From Xanthomonas prunicola (GTDB lineage Bacteria > Pseudomonadota > Gammaproteobacteria > Xanthomonadales > Xanthomonadaceae), in assembly GCF_002846205.1 (NCBI RefSeq), contig NZ_PHKV01000005.1:62001-126000 (forward strand): a stretch of 64,000 nucleotides of DNA, read 5' to 3'. How positions within the stretch are numbered: position 1 is the first letter of the stretch; each line of letters starts with the position of its first letter. The notes beneath the pieces are model-generated. The model saw nothing but the letters and a program-made list of their open reading frames with translations, did no database searches and was not told where the DNA came from. Shown piece by piece: positions 43,514 to 53,100 of the stretch. A program made the position numbers and the translations under genes.

Positions 43514-46500
43514 GTCGATCATCACCACCTGCTTTCAGCGTCGCGGCATCGTCTGGCTGGTCTTTTTACTCATTGCGTTATACGGCTCATGGAGCTGGAC
43601 GCAGTTGCCGGTGGAAGCCTATCCAGATATCGCCGATGTCACCTCGCAGGTGGTCACGCAGATACCGGGCCTGGGTGCGGAGGAAGTAGAACAGCAGATC
43701 ACTGTGCCGCTGGAACGTGCATTGATGGGCACGCCAGGCCTGCATGTCTTGCGCTCGCGCAGTCTATTCGCTCTCTCGTTGATTACATTGGTCTTCGATG
43801 ACGGCACGGAAGGGTATTTCGCGCGTCAGCGCGTGCTGGAACGCATACAGGCGGTCACCCTGCCCTATGGCGCTATTCCCGGGCTGGACCCGTATACCTC
43901 ACCCACCGGCGAGATTTATCGCTATACGCTTGAATCGAAGACACGCAGCCTGCGCGAGCTATCGGACCTGCAATTCTGGACAGTGATTCCGCACCTGCAG
44001 AAGGTCCAAGGCGTGGCCGATGTCACCAACTTCGGCGGCCTCACCACGCAGTTCTCGTTGGCGCTGGAGCCGGATCGCTTGACCCGCTACGGGGTGTCGT
44101 TGCAGCAGGTCAAGAGCGCCATCACCAGCAACAACGCCGATGGCGGCGGCAGCGTGATGGATCGCGGCGAACAGAGTTACGTGATCCGCGGCATCGGCCT
44201 GCTGCACTCGTTGCAGGACATCGGCAATGTGGTGGTGAGCAGCACCAATGGCGTGCCTGTCCTGGTCAAGGATCTGGGCGAGGTGCGCTACGACAATGTG
44301 GAGCGGCGCGGCATTCTGGGCAAGGACAGCAATCCGGACACGATCGAAGGCATCGCGTTGCTGCTCAAGGACAGCAATCCGTCGGTGGCGTTGCAAGGCA
44401 TCCACAGCGCCGTGGAGGAGCTCAACAACAGCGTGTTGCCCAAGGACGTCAAGGTGGTGCCCTACCTGGATCGCACTGCGTTGATCGACGCCACGCTGCA
44501 CACGGTGAGCGCCACGCTCACCGAAGGCATGCTGCTGGTGTGCGTGGTGCTATTGATCTTCCTGGGCAGCCCGCGCGCGGCGGCGATCGTGTCGCTGACC
44601 ATCCCGCTGTCGTTGTTGATCGCCTTCATCTTCATGCACCACCTCAAGATTCCTGCCAATCTGCTGTCCTTGGGCGCGATCGATTTCGGCATCCTGGTCG
44701 ATGGCGCGGTGGTGCTGGTAGAAAATGTCCTGCGCCTGCGCGAGGAAAACAGCGAGCGTGCGTTGACTGCGCGCGATGCGATCGACGCCACCTTGCATGT
44801 GGCGCGGCCGATCTTCTTCGGCATGGCAGTCATCGGCTGTGCGTATCTGCCGCTGCTCGCGTTCGAACGCATCGAATACAAGCTGTTTTCGCCGATGGCC
44901 TACGCAGTGGGCGCAGCCTTGATCGGTGCGCTGCTGGTGGCATTGATGTTGATTCCCGCCCTGGCGTGGCTGGCGTTCCGCAAGCCGCGCAAGATGATGC
45001 ACAACCGCGTACTGGAGGCACTGGGACAGCGCTACCGCGCGTTGCTGGAGCGTAGCGTTGGCCGACGCGGTTGGTTGCTGGCCTGTGCGGCGCTGGCCTT
45101 GTGCGTGCTGGCTGTGTTGGGTGGCAGCATCGGCCGGGACTTCTTGCCCTACATCGATGAAGGCTCGCTATGGCTGCAGGTGCAGATGCCGCCGGGCATC
45201 ACCCTGGACAAGGCAGCCACCATGGCCAACGCCTTGCGCAAGGCCACGCTGGAATTTCCCGAGGTGTCGTACGTGGTGACCCAGACCGGGCGCAATGACG
45301 ATGGCACCGACTACTGGACCCCGTCGCATATCGAAGCGAGCGTCGGCTTGCGTGCGTACAAACAATGGCCATCGGGCATGGACAAGCAGAGACTGATCGC
45401 TGCGCTTGGCGCGCGTTATGCGCAGATGCCCGGCTATACGGTCAGCATGATGCAGCCGATGATCGACGGCGTGCAGGACAAGCTCTCCGGCGCGCACAGC
45501 GATCTGACCGTCAAGGTGTTCGGCGACGATCTGCAGCAGGTGCGTGGCGTTGCCGAACAGGTGGCCGCCGTCTTGCACAAGGTGCCTGGCGCTGCGGATA
45601 TCGCCGTGGATGTAGAGCCGCCCCTGCCCAACCTGCAGGTGCGCTTCGACCGCGAGGCGGCGGCGCGCTACGGTATCAATGCGGCCGATGTGTCGGATCT
45701 GATTTCCACCGGCATCGGCGGCAGCCCGATCGGCCAGATGTATATCGGCGAGAAGAGTTACGACCTCACCGTGCGCTTTCCGCAACGGTATCGCAACGAT
45801 CCTCGGGCCATCGGCGCGTTGCGTTTGCGCACCGCTACCGGTGCTGAGATACCGCTATCGGCGGTGGCAAGCATCACGACCACCAGCGGCCAGAGCGTGA
45901 TCGTGCGCGAGATGGGACGGCGCAACATCATCGTGCGGCTCAACGTGCGCGGCCGCGATCTTTCCAGTTTTCTCAGCGATGCGCAGGCCACACTCGCGCG
46001 GCAAGTGCGGGTCGATCCGCAGCATATGCAGTTGGTGTGGGGTGGCCAGTTCGAAAACCTGCAGCGTGCTCAGGCACGCTTGCTGGTGGTGCTGCCGACC
46101 ACCTTGTGCATCATGTTCGTGCTGCTGTTCGGCGCGTTCGGCAACCTGCGCCAGCCGACATTGGTGCTGGCCGCCGTGCCGCTTGCGATGATCGGCGGGC
46201 TGGCCGCACTGCACCTGCGCGGGATGACGCTCAATGTCTCCAGCGCGGTGGGCTTCATCGCCTTGTTCGGCGTGGCGGTATTGAACGCGGTGCTGATGCT
46301 GGCGCAGATCAACCGATTGCGGCAGGACGCCGGCATGTCTTTGCGCGAGGCGGTGGTGGCTGGCGCCGTTAGCCGCATGCGTCCGGTACTGATGACCGCC
46401 ACGGTGGCAGCGCTGGGCCTGACACCGGCGATGCTCGCCACCGGCCTGGGCAGCGATGTGCAACGCCCGTTGGCCACGGTGGTGGTTGGTGGGTTGGTCA

Positions 46501-46598
46501 CCGCTACGGTACTTACGCTGGTGTTGTTGCCATCGCTGTACTACCTGATGGAAGCCTTCGTCACAACGCGTCAGGGCCGCAAGGAGACAACCGCATGA
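43506..46598 (+). CDS. RND transporter, heavy-metal-efflux (CzcA/CusA-like) type
   Basis: A 1,030-residue inner-membrane proton-driven pump with the RND layout: a first helix, a large periplasmic loop (PVEAYPDIADVTSQVVTQIPGL), a helix bundle, a second loop (SIGRDFLPYIDEGSL) and a second bundle. The TM4 motif AIDFGILVDGAVVLVENV is that of the HME subgroup (metal pumps), with the proton-relay acidic residues present. Substrate is therefore most likely a cation such as Co, Zn, Cd or Ni, but HME-like pumps with other substrates exist. The 3' end overlaps the outer-membrane factor gene by 4 bp. Together with the adaptor and channel it makes a complete tripartite system. Confidence 0.94.
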   Translation: MIESIITTCFQRRGIVWLVFLLIALYGSWSWTQLPVEAYPDIADVTSQVVTQIPGLGAEEVEQQITVPLERALMGTPGLHVLRSRSLFALSLITLVFDDGTEGYFARQRVLERIQAVTLPYGAIPGLDPYTSPTGEIYRYTLESKTRSLRELSDLQFWTVIPHLQKVQGVADVTNFGGLTTQFSLALEPDRLTRYGVSLQQVKSAITSNNADGGGSVMDRGEQSYVIRGIGLLHSLQDIGNVVVSSTNGVPVLVKDLGEVRYDNVERRGILGKDSNPDTIEGIALLLKDSNPSVALQGIHSAVEELNNSVLPKDVKVVPYLDRTALIDATLHTVSATLTEGMLLVCVVLLIFLGSPRAAAIVSLTIPLSLLIAFIFMHHLKIPANLLSLGAIDFGILVDGAVVLVENVLRLREENSERALTARDAIDATLHVARPIFFGMAVIGCAYLPLLAFERIEYKLFSPMAYAVGAALIGALLVALMLIPALAWLAFRKPRKMMHNRVLEALGQRYRALLERSVGRRGWLLACAALALCVLAVLGGSIGRDFLPYIDEGSLWLQVQMPPGITLDKAATMANALRKATLEFPEVSYVVTQTGRNDDGTDYWTPSHIEASVGLRAYKQWPSGMDKQRLIAALGARYAQMPGYTVSMMQPMIDGVQDKLSGAHSDLTVKVFGDDLQQVRGVAEQVAAVLHKVPGAADIAVDVEPPLPNLQVRFDREAAARYGINAADVSDLISTGIGGSPIGQMYIGEKSYDLTVRFPQRYRNDPRAIGALRLRTATGAEIPLSAVASITTTSGQSVIVREMGRRNIIVRLNVRGRDLSSFLSDAQATLARQVRVDPQHMQLVWGGQFENLQRAQARLLVVLPTTLCIMFVLLFGAFGNLRQPTLVLAAVPLAMIGGLAALHLRGMTLNVSSAVGFIALFGVAVLNAVLMLAQINRLRQDAGMSLREAVVAGAVSRMRPVLMTATVAALGLTPAMLATGLGSDVQRPLATVVVGGLVTATVLTLVLLPSLYYLMEAFVTTRQGRKETTA

Positions 46599-48079
46599 CA
46601 CACCTTCGCAACGCATTGCTCGCGAGTGCAGTGGCGGTGTCGCTCGCCGCCTGCGCAGTGGGACCGGACTTTCAGCGCCCCGCTCCCCCTGCGACCCACC
46701 GCTACACCGCCGACGCGTTACCGGCAACGACCGCAGCCGCCGACGCGGCGCATGGCGGTGCGCAACAGTTCGAGCCGGGACAGGATGTGCCGGCCGCCTG
46801 GTGGCGCGCCTTCGGCTCTTCGCAACTGAATACTGTGGTGGAGCGTGCATTGCGTGCCAACCCGGATCTGCAGGCCGCCGACGCGGCGCTGCGGCAGGCG
46901 CAACAAACGCTTGCCGCGCAACGCGGTGCCTGGCTGCCGCAAGCGGATCTGCATGTGGATGCCAGCCGGCAACGCGACTCGGTAGTGCCCGCGCCAGATG
47001 CCGGCATCGACACGCCGTACGCGCTACGCACCGCACAGCTCACCGTGAGTTATACGCTGGACGTGTTTGGCGGCACGCGGCGGCAAGTGGAAGCGGCCGG
47101 CGCGCAGGCACAGGCGCAGCGCGATCAGCGCGATGCGGCGTATCTGAGCCTCACCGCCAATGTGGTCAACGCGGCCATTGGCGAAGCGGCCGTGCGCGCG
47201 CAACTCGATGCTGCGCGCGCGCAGGTCGCCGTCGCCGCACAGCTGTGCACGCTCACCGAACGCCAGCAGACCCTTGGCGCCATCGGGACCGCGCAGGTGC
47301 TGGCCCAACGCACTGCGCTGGCGCAGGCGCAGGCCGCAGTCCCGGCGCTGCAAAAACAGCTGGAACAACAACGCACCCTGCTCGCGATTCTAGGCGGGCA
47401 ATTGCCTAGCGACGCGGTAGGTGAGGCATTTACGCTGGAGACGCTGCAGCTTCCGGCGCAACTGCCGTTATCGCTGCCCTCGCGGTTGGTCGACCGCCGT
47501 CCGGATATCCGCGCCGCCCAAGCGCAAGCACATGCTGCCAGCGCGCTGATCGGCGTGGCGGCCGCAGCGCGCTTGCCATCCATTACCTTAAGTGCGGCCA
47601 GCGGCGGTTCTGCGGCCAGTTTCGGGCACATGTTCGCGGCCGGTAATACGCAATGGTCCGTGGCAGGCAGCCTGCTGCAGCCGCTGTTCCATGGCGGTGC
47701 GCTTGCGCATCAGCAACGGGCGGCCGAAGCCGGCTACGCGCAGGCCATGGCGCAATACCGCAGCGTGGTGTTGAACGCGTTTGGCGAGGTTTCTAATGCG
47801 CTCACTGCGCTGCAGAGCGACGCACAGAGTCTGCGTGCCTCTGCCGATGCGCAGGTGCTGGCGGAGCGCACGCTGTCGGTCGTGCAGCGTCAGCGGGCGG
47901 TGGGCGCGGTGGGGATGGCCGATCTGTTGCAGGCACAGCAGGCCTACCAAAGCGCGCAGGCGGCCACGGTGCAGGCACAAGCCGCGCGCTACACCGACAC
48001 CGTGGCGCTGTATCAGGCCCTGGGTGGCGGTCCGTGGTGGTCGCCACCGGCGCAGACGCCCGGGCCTGCGGCTCCATGA
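46595..48079 (+). CDS. NodT-type outer-membrane efflux channel lipoprotein
   Basis: A 494-residue TolC-like outer-membrane factor of the NodT group. The signal peptide ends in a lipobox (SLAACAVGPDFQRP), the standard start for these lipoproteins. Two repeated OEP halves with long helices follow, with QVLAQRTALAQAQAAVPALQ and RPDIRAAQAQAHAASALIGVAAAARLPSI as typical segments. ATGA overlap with the pump gene shows co-translation. A proline-rich tail ends the protein. It should form the exit duct of the RND system. Confidence 0.95.
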   Translation: MTHLRNALLASAVAVSLAACAVGPDFQRPAPPATHRYTADALPATTAAADAAHGGAQQFEPGQDVPAAWWRAFGSSQLNTVVERALRANPDLQAADAALRQAQQTLAAQRGAWLPQADLHVDASRQRDSVVPAPDAGIDTPYALRTAQLTVSYTLDVFGGTRRQVEAAGAQAQAQRDQRDAAYLSLTANVVNAAIGEAAVRAQLDAARAQVAVAAQLCTLTERQQTLGAIGTAQVLAQRTALAQAQAAVPALQKQLEQQRTLLAILGGQLPSDAVGEAFTLETLQLPAQLPLSLPSRLVDRRPDIRAAQAQAHAASALIGVAAAARLPSITLSAASGGSAASFGHMFAAGNTQWSVAGSLLQPLFHGGALAHQQRAAEAGYAQAMAQYRSVVLNAFGEVSNALTALQSDAQSLRASADAQVLAERTLSVVQRQRAVGAVGMADLLQAQQAYQSAQAATVQAQAARYTDTVALYQALGGGPWWSPPAQTPGPAAP

Positions 48080-48143
48080 ATCAAGCACTGTATCCAGCGC
48101 CGGTTGTGTAACGGCGGCGCCGCCAGCTGAGACAATCGCCGCC

Positions 48144-49220
48144 ATGCGCATGACCTCTCTATTCCGCTCGCCGCCCACCCGTACCGATCTGCTCGGCATG
48201 GTCGGCCTGGTGGCCGGCATGGCGGCGATCTTCGTCGCCGACACCTTCACCGATTACGCGGTGGCTGCGGCCTTGTTCTACACGCTGGTGGTGCTGCTGT
48301 CGGTGCGCCTGCTCACGCGCGCGGGCGTCGTGGCCCTGGCGGCTACCTGCCTGGCACTGATCGTGCTCAGCTTCCATCTCACGCCGGCCGGCAGTTACCG
48401 CGTGGGGGTGATCAACTCCTGCATCAGCGCGGTGGTGGTTGCGGTCACCACTTACCTGGCGGTGCAGATGGAAGCGGCCAAAGCCAGTGCACATGCCGCG
48501 CAGGCACGGCTGTTGCGGCTGACCCGCAGCGGCAGCATGGGCGGGTTGGCCGCGTCGATCGCGCACGAAGTCAATCAACCGTTGGCCGCCATTGTGACCA
48601 GCGGCAACGCCTGCCAACGCTGGTTGGCGCAGCAGCCGCCGAACCTGGCCAAGGCCGATGCCGCACTGGAGCGCATGCTCGCCGACGCTGGCCGCGCCAG
48701 CGCAATCATTGCGCGCATGCGTGCGCTGGCGCGTGGCGAAGCGAGTCAACGCCAGCCGCTGGATTTGAACCGCACGGTGCTCGACATGATTGCGCTCACC
48801 CGGGGCGAAACCGAGCGCCATGGCATCGCGTTGTCGCTGGAACTGGACCCTGCCCTGCCTGCGGTGCTGGCCGATGGCGTGCAGATTCAGCAGGTCATCG
48901 GCAATCTGTTGCTCAACGCGGTGGAGGCACTGGCCACACTGCCGGATGAGGCGCGCAGCATCCACGTGCGCTCGCATATCGATGGTGCGTGGGCATGCCT
49001 GTGCATCGATGATACCGGCCCGGGTCTGTCCGAGGATGCACTGGCGCATGTCTTCGAAGCATTCTGGAGCACCAAGGACGATGGCATGGGCATTGGCTTG
49101 AGCATCAGCCGCACCATCATGGAAGCCAACGGCGGGCAGATCTGGGCGGAGCCGGCCGGCATGCGCGGTGCGCGCTTCGGCCTGCGTTTGCCCTTGGTCG
49201 CAGCGGAGCGCAGGCAATGA
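48144..49220 (+). CDS. Membrane sensor histidine kinase
   Basis: A 358-residue kinase. Three or four hydrophobic segments occupy residues ~12-110, with no PAS or periplasmic sensor domain. The HisKA phosphoacceptor lies in SIAHEVNQPLAAI, the N-box in IGNLLLNAVEAL, and the G-boxes in IDDTGPGLSEDAL and GMGIGLSISRTIME. This is the FixL-like kinase class. It starts 65 bp after the outer-membrane factor gene and overlaps the response regulator by 4 bp, so the RND genes and the two-component genes may form one transcript, with the pair controlling the pump. The signal is unknown. Confidence 0.93.
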   Translation: MRMTSLFRSPPTRTDLLGMVGLVAGMAAIFVADTFTDYAVAAALFYTLVVLLSVRLLTRAGVVALAATCLALIVLSFHLTPAGSYRVGVINSCISAVVVAVTTYLAVQMEAAKASAHAAQARLLRLTRSGSMGGLAASIAHEVNQPLAAIVTSGNACQRWLAQQPPNLAKADAALERMLADAGRASAIIARMRALARGEASQRQPLDLNRTVLDMIALTRGETERHGIALSLELDPALPAVLADGVQIQQVIGNLLLNAVEALATLPDEARSIHVRSHIDGAWACLCIDDTGPGLSEDALAHVFEAFWSTKDDGMGIGLSISRTIMEANGGQIWAEPAGMRGARFGLRLPLVAAERRQ

Positions 49221-49828
49221 GCGAGATGGCTCCTGTGGTGTATCTCATCGACGACGACGCCTCGATGCGCGCCGCACTGGAAGATCTGTTCGCCTCGGTC
49301 GGGCTGCAGGTCTGCACGTTTGGTTCCACCGATGAATTCCTTGCGCATCGGCTGCAGGACGCGCCCGCCTGTCTGGTACTGGACATCCGTATGCCGGGCC
49401 AGAGCGGAATGGAGTTTCATCGACGCATGGTCGAATCCGGCTTCGCACTGCCAACGATCTTCATCACTGGCCATGGCGATATCGCGATGAGCGTGGAAGC
49501 GATGAAGAATGGCGCGATCGAATTCCTGACCAAACCGTTCCGTGATCAAGCCCTGCTGGATGCAATTCAGGACGGTATCCGCCGCGACTGCGTGCGCCGC
49601 CAGAGCGATGCGGTCGCGGCGGAGCTGCGTGCGCGTTGGGAGTCGCTGAGCAGCGGCGAGCAGGATGTGACGCGACTGGTGGTGCAAGGCCTGTTGAACA
49701 AACAGGTGGCCGCGCGCTTGCACCTCAGCGAGATCACCGTAAAAGTGCGGCGTGGGCAGGCCATGCGCAAGATGCAGGCCGGCTCGCTGGCCGAGCTGGT
49801 GCGTCTGGCGGAACGCATCGGGCTGTGA
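49217..49828 (+). CDS. FixJ/LuxR-type response regulator
   Basis: A 203-residue regulator with a receiver domain (VYLIDDDASMRAALEDL, phosphoacceptor Asp in LVLDIRMPGQSGMEF, Lys in FLTKPFRDQ). A C-terminal LuxR-type helix-turn-helix follows (SLSSGEQDVTRLVVQGLLNKQVAARLHLSEITVK). The recognition helix ends VKVRRGQAMRKM, a FixJ-like pattern. The ATG overlaps the kinase stop (ATGA). It probably activates or represses the upstream RND genes or its own operon. Confidence 0.94.
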   Translation: MSEMAPVVYLIDDDASMRAALEDLFASVGLQVCTFGSTDEFLAHRLQDAPACLVLDIRMPGQSGMEFHRRMVESGFALPTIFITGHGDIAMSVEAMKNGAIEFLTKPFRDQALLDAIQDGIRRDCVRRQSDAVAAELRARWESLSSGEQDVTRLVVQGLLNKQVAARLHLSEITVKVRRGQAMRKMQAGSLAELVRLAERIGL

Positions 49829-50067
49829 TGCGCGTTGCGCTACCGGTATTGGTATGCGTGCTGGGTTGCGCGCATGCGCCATGGGTTGATGGCGCTCGCA
49901 GCTATGGTTTGAGCAGTTTGTAACTGCAAAGCTCCAATGACGCGACACGCAGGCAGCGCGCCAATGAATGCAGGCATGCCATGGGCTGATCTGATCGCAG
50001 CAATGCACACGAATGCTCAGGTGAACGCCTTACGACTCGCGCGACGCACATAGAAGAACACGCAAAG

Positions 50068-50095
50068 GAAACGCCCCGGCATGCCGGGGCGTTTC
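50068..50095. terminator. Strong hairpin between convergent regulator and large autotransporter
   Basis: A perfect 13-bp stem GAAACGCCCCGGC / GCCGGGGCGTTTC with a minimal loop lies 30 bp after the autotransporter stop (minus strand) and 240 bp after the response regulator stop. T-runs are short on both sides (TTTC). It is probably a bidirectional terminator. The rest of 49829-50124 holds no gene. Confidence 0.75.
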
Positions 50096-50124
50096 TCAGT
50101 TTCAGGCATGCGGCAAGCCAAGAC

Positions 50125-53100
50125 TCAGAAACTCACCCCCCAGGTCACCTGGCCACCGTATGCCGTCTGCCCGTCACCGTTGAGTCCCTGCAGCGACAGT
50201 GCCAACCGGCTGCTCGGCGAGGTGACGAGGCTCACGCCGAACTCGCCAATGGCAGCGTTCTTGGCCAGGGTGACGCTTTGCACCGAGAACTCCGAGGCGG
50301 TGCCGACGAAGCCGGCCGAGCGTTGCACGGAACGGTCGCCGAAGGCATGCCGCCAGCCTGCTGACGCATACAACGCCGCCTTTTGGCCGAGGCCCCAGTG
50401 CCCACGCACACCCAGCGTGGCGGTGCTGAAGGTATCGCTGGCACTGTCCACCGACAGCGCGGCAATACCGCCGCGCTCGGTGAAACCGTCGGTCTTCAGA
50501 CGGGTGTAATCGGCCGCAATGAACGGGCTGTAGATCGCATCCTTGGTGCGTAGATTCCAGGCCGCTTCCAGCGAGACTGTCACTGCGGTGGCATCGTAGC
50601 TGCTGCTCAGGCGTTCTTCGAACACGTCGGGCAACATCACCCGGCGCGTGCTGTCGACGCTGTAGCTGGCGTAATCCACCGCGCCCTGCAACGAGAACGC
50701 AGACCAGTCGGTACGTCCATACACGCCAGCATGGGTGCCATCCACATCGGCACGGTCGCCCCACTCGCGCGACCAGCTCTCGATGTCCTGGTTGCCCACT
50801 GCGATGCCCACCACGCTGCCTTCGCCGAAGCGACGTTCCGCACCGGCCATCACGCCGTTGTCCTCGCGGCGCACCGACACCGCATTGGCATCGCCATCGA
50901 CACGGTTAGGCAGGCTGCGCCCGGTGATCCACACCAGGGTGTCGCCAACCATCGAGTTCTGGCTGTCGCCGCGCAGATGGTTGCCGATGCCGCTGTTGAG
51001 GAAGCGGCTATCCAGCAGCGCGGTAGCAGTGCTGGCATGGCTTTCGCCCGACAGCGAGGCAAACGCGGTGCGAACCGCTTCCGGGTCGTCGGGCAAACGC
51101 ACCACGGCTTGATAGATCGGGCTGGTGTTCGGCAAGCCATCCACGGCCGCTGCAGTGGATTGCTGGTTCGGGGTGGTTACCGCGTCCACCATGCCCACCG
51201 TATTGCGCCCGAACGTTATCGACAACGCAGTGGCGGTGGTGCTCACATTCGGCTCGATAAACGCGTAATCGGAGACGACGTTGGTGAACTGTCCGGTGAG
51301 ACCACCGCTGGCGCTGATCACCGGAATCTCCGTAAACAGCGGAATATCGGTCGCACGCACCAACTCCAGGGTGGTGCCGGTCGCCACGGTAGCTGCGCCG
51401 CCTACCGTCACCGGCGTCACCACACCGCCGTCGCCGGGCGTGACCTGCAACGTCGAGCCTGATGCAAACGTGGCATTGCCGCCGACGCTGAGGGTGCCAC
51501 CGGTACCACCGATGGCGACCGTACCCGACGACACCAGGCTGCCGATACTGCCGCTGCCTGTGAGCGTGCCGCCCGGGCCCACCGTGACCGGCCCGCCCAG
51601 CGCAGCGCCGGGGTTGGCCAGGTTGCCGACACTCAAGGTGCCGGCATTGACCTCCGTCGGGCCGGTGAAGGTGCTGCTGTTGGCGGTGAGCAATAGCGTG
51701 CCGGTCCCCAGCTTGATGAAGCGACCGACCCCGAACAACCGGCCTGCATAGCGACCGGCATTGTTTTGCAGGAACGTCAGCGTGCTGTTGTTGGTGATGT
51801 CGCCCTGCAGGCTAGCGGTATTGCCGATCAACGTACCCGCATTGATGGTGGTACCGCCCAGATAGCTGTTGCCACCTTGCAGCGTCAGCGCACCAGCGCC
51901 CTCCTTGATCAAGGCACCGCTACCGGTCACGTTGCCGGCATAGGTCCCGTCGGTCGCCTGGTCGAACACCAGCACTGCGTTGTCGACAATGTTGCCCTGC
52001 AGGCTGTCGGTGGTGCCGATCAGGCTGCCACTGGCAATGGTGGTGCCGCCGCTGTAGGTGTTGGGCGCCACCAAGGTCAACGCGCCGGCACCCTGCTTGA
52101 TCACGCTACCGGTACCGCTGACCACGCCGGCAAACGCACCATCGCTGGCCTGATCGAAGATCAACGTCGCATTGTCGACCACGTCGCCCTGCAGGCTGGT
52201 GGTGTTGCCGACCAGGCTGCCGGCGCTGATGACGGTGCCACCGGTATACGTATTGGCGCCAAGTAATTGCAGCACGCCGCTGCCAGTCTTTTCCAGCGAG
52301 CCACTCCCGCTGACTGCACCGGCATACACGCCGCCGGTGGTCTGGTTGAACACCAACGCCGCGTTGTTGGTGATATCGCCCTGCAAGCTGGCACTGTCGC
52401 CGATCAGGGTGCCGGCCACAATGCTGGTGCCCCCGGTGTAGCCATTGGCACCGTTGAGCAGCAGTGCGCCGGCGCCATCCTTGACCACGGTGCCGGTGCC
52501 GGTGATCGAGCCATTGAACACGCCATCAGCCACTTGGTTGAACGCCAACGTCGCGTTATCCACGATGGCGCCTTGCAGACTTGCGCTATCGCCCACCAAC
52601 GTGCCCGCAGTCAGCGTGGTGCCACCGCTATAGGTGTTGCTGCCGTCCAGGGTCAGCGTGCCGGTGTTGATCTTGATCAACGCACCGTTACCGTCGATGT
52701 TGCCGGCAAGCGTGAGGTCGGCCGGGTTATCGACAGTGAGCGCCGCACCCAGCGTGACCGCGTTACCCAGTGCGGCGGCAACCGGATTGCTCAGCACCGA
52801 ATCGCCGGTCACCGACAAGACGCCGCTACCCAGGGCGGTGTTGCTGCCCACTGCCAGATTGCCATCGCTGAGTACCGTCCCGCCGACATAGCTGTTGTTG
52901 CCGCTCAGCGTGAGCGTGGACGTGCCGTTCTTGATCAAGCCGCCGGCACCGCTGATCGCGCCGGTCAATGCCAGATCGTTGCTGCCGGGCAGCGTCAACG
53001 CACCATTGAGTACCACCGCATTGCCGACAGTCAGTGCTTGACTGGTGTCGAGTGCGGTGCCCGCTGCGGCGGTCAGCGTGCCCGTGCCCAATGCTTGCGC

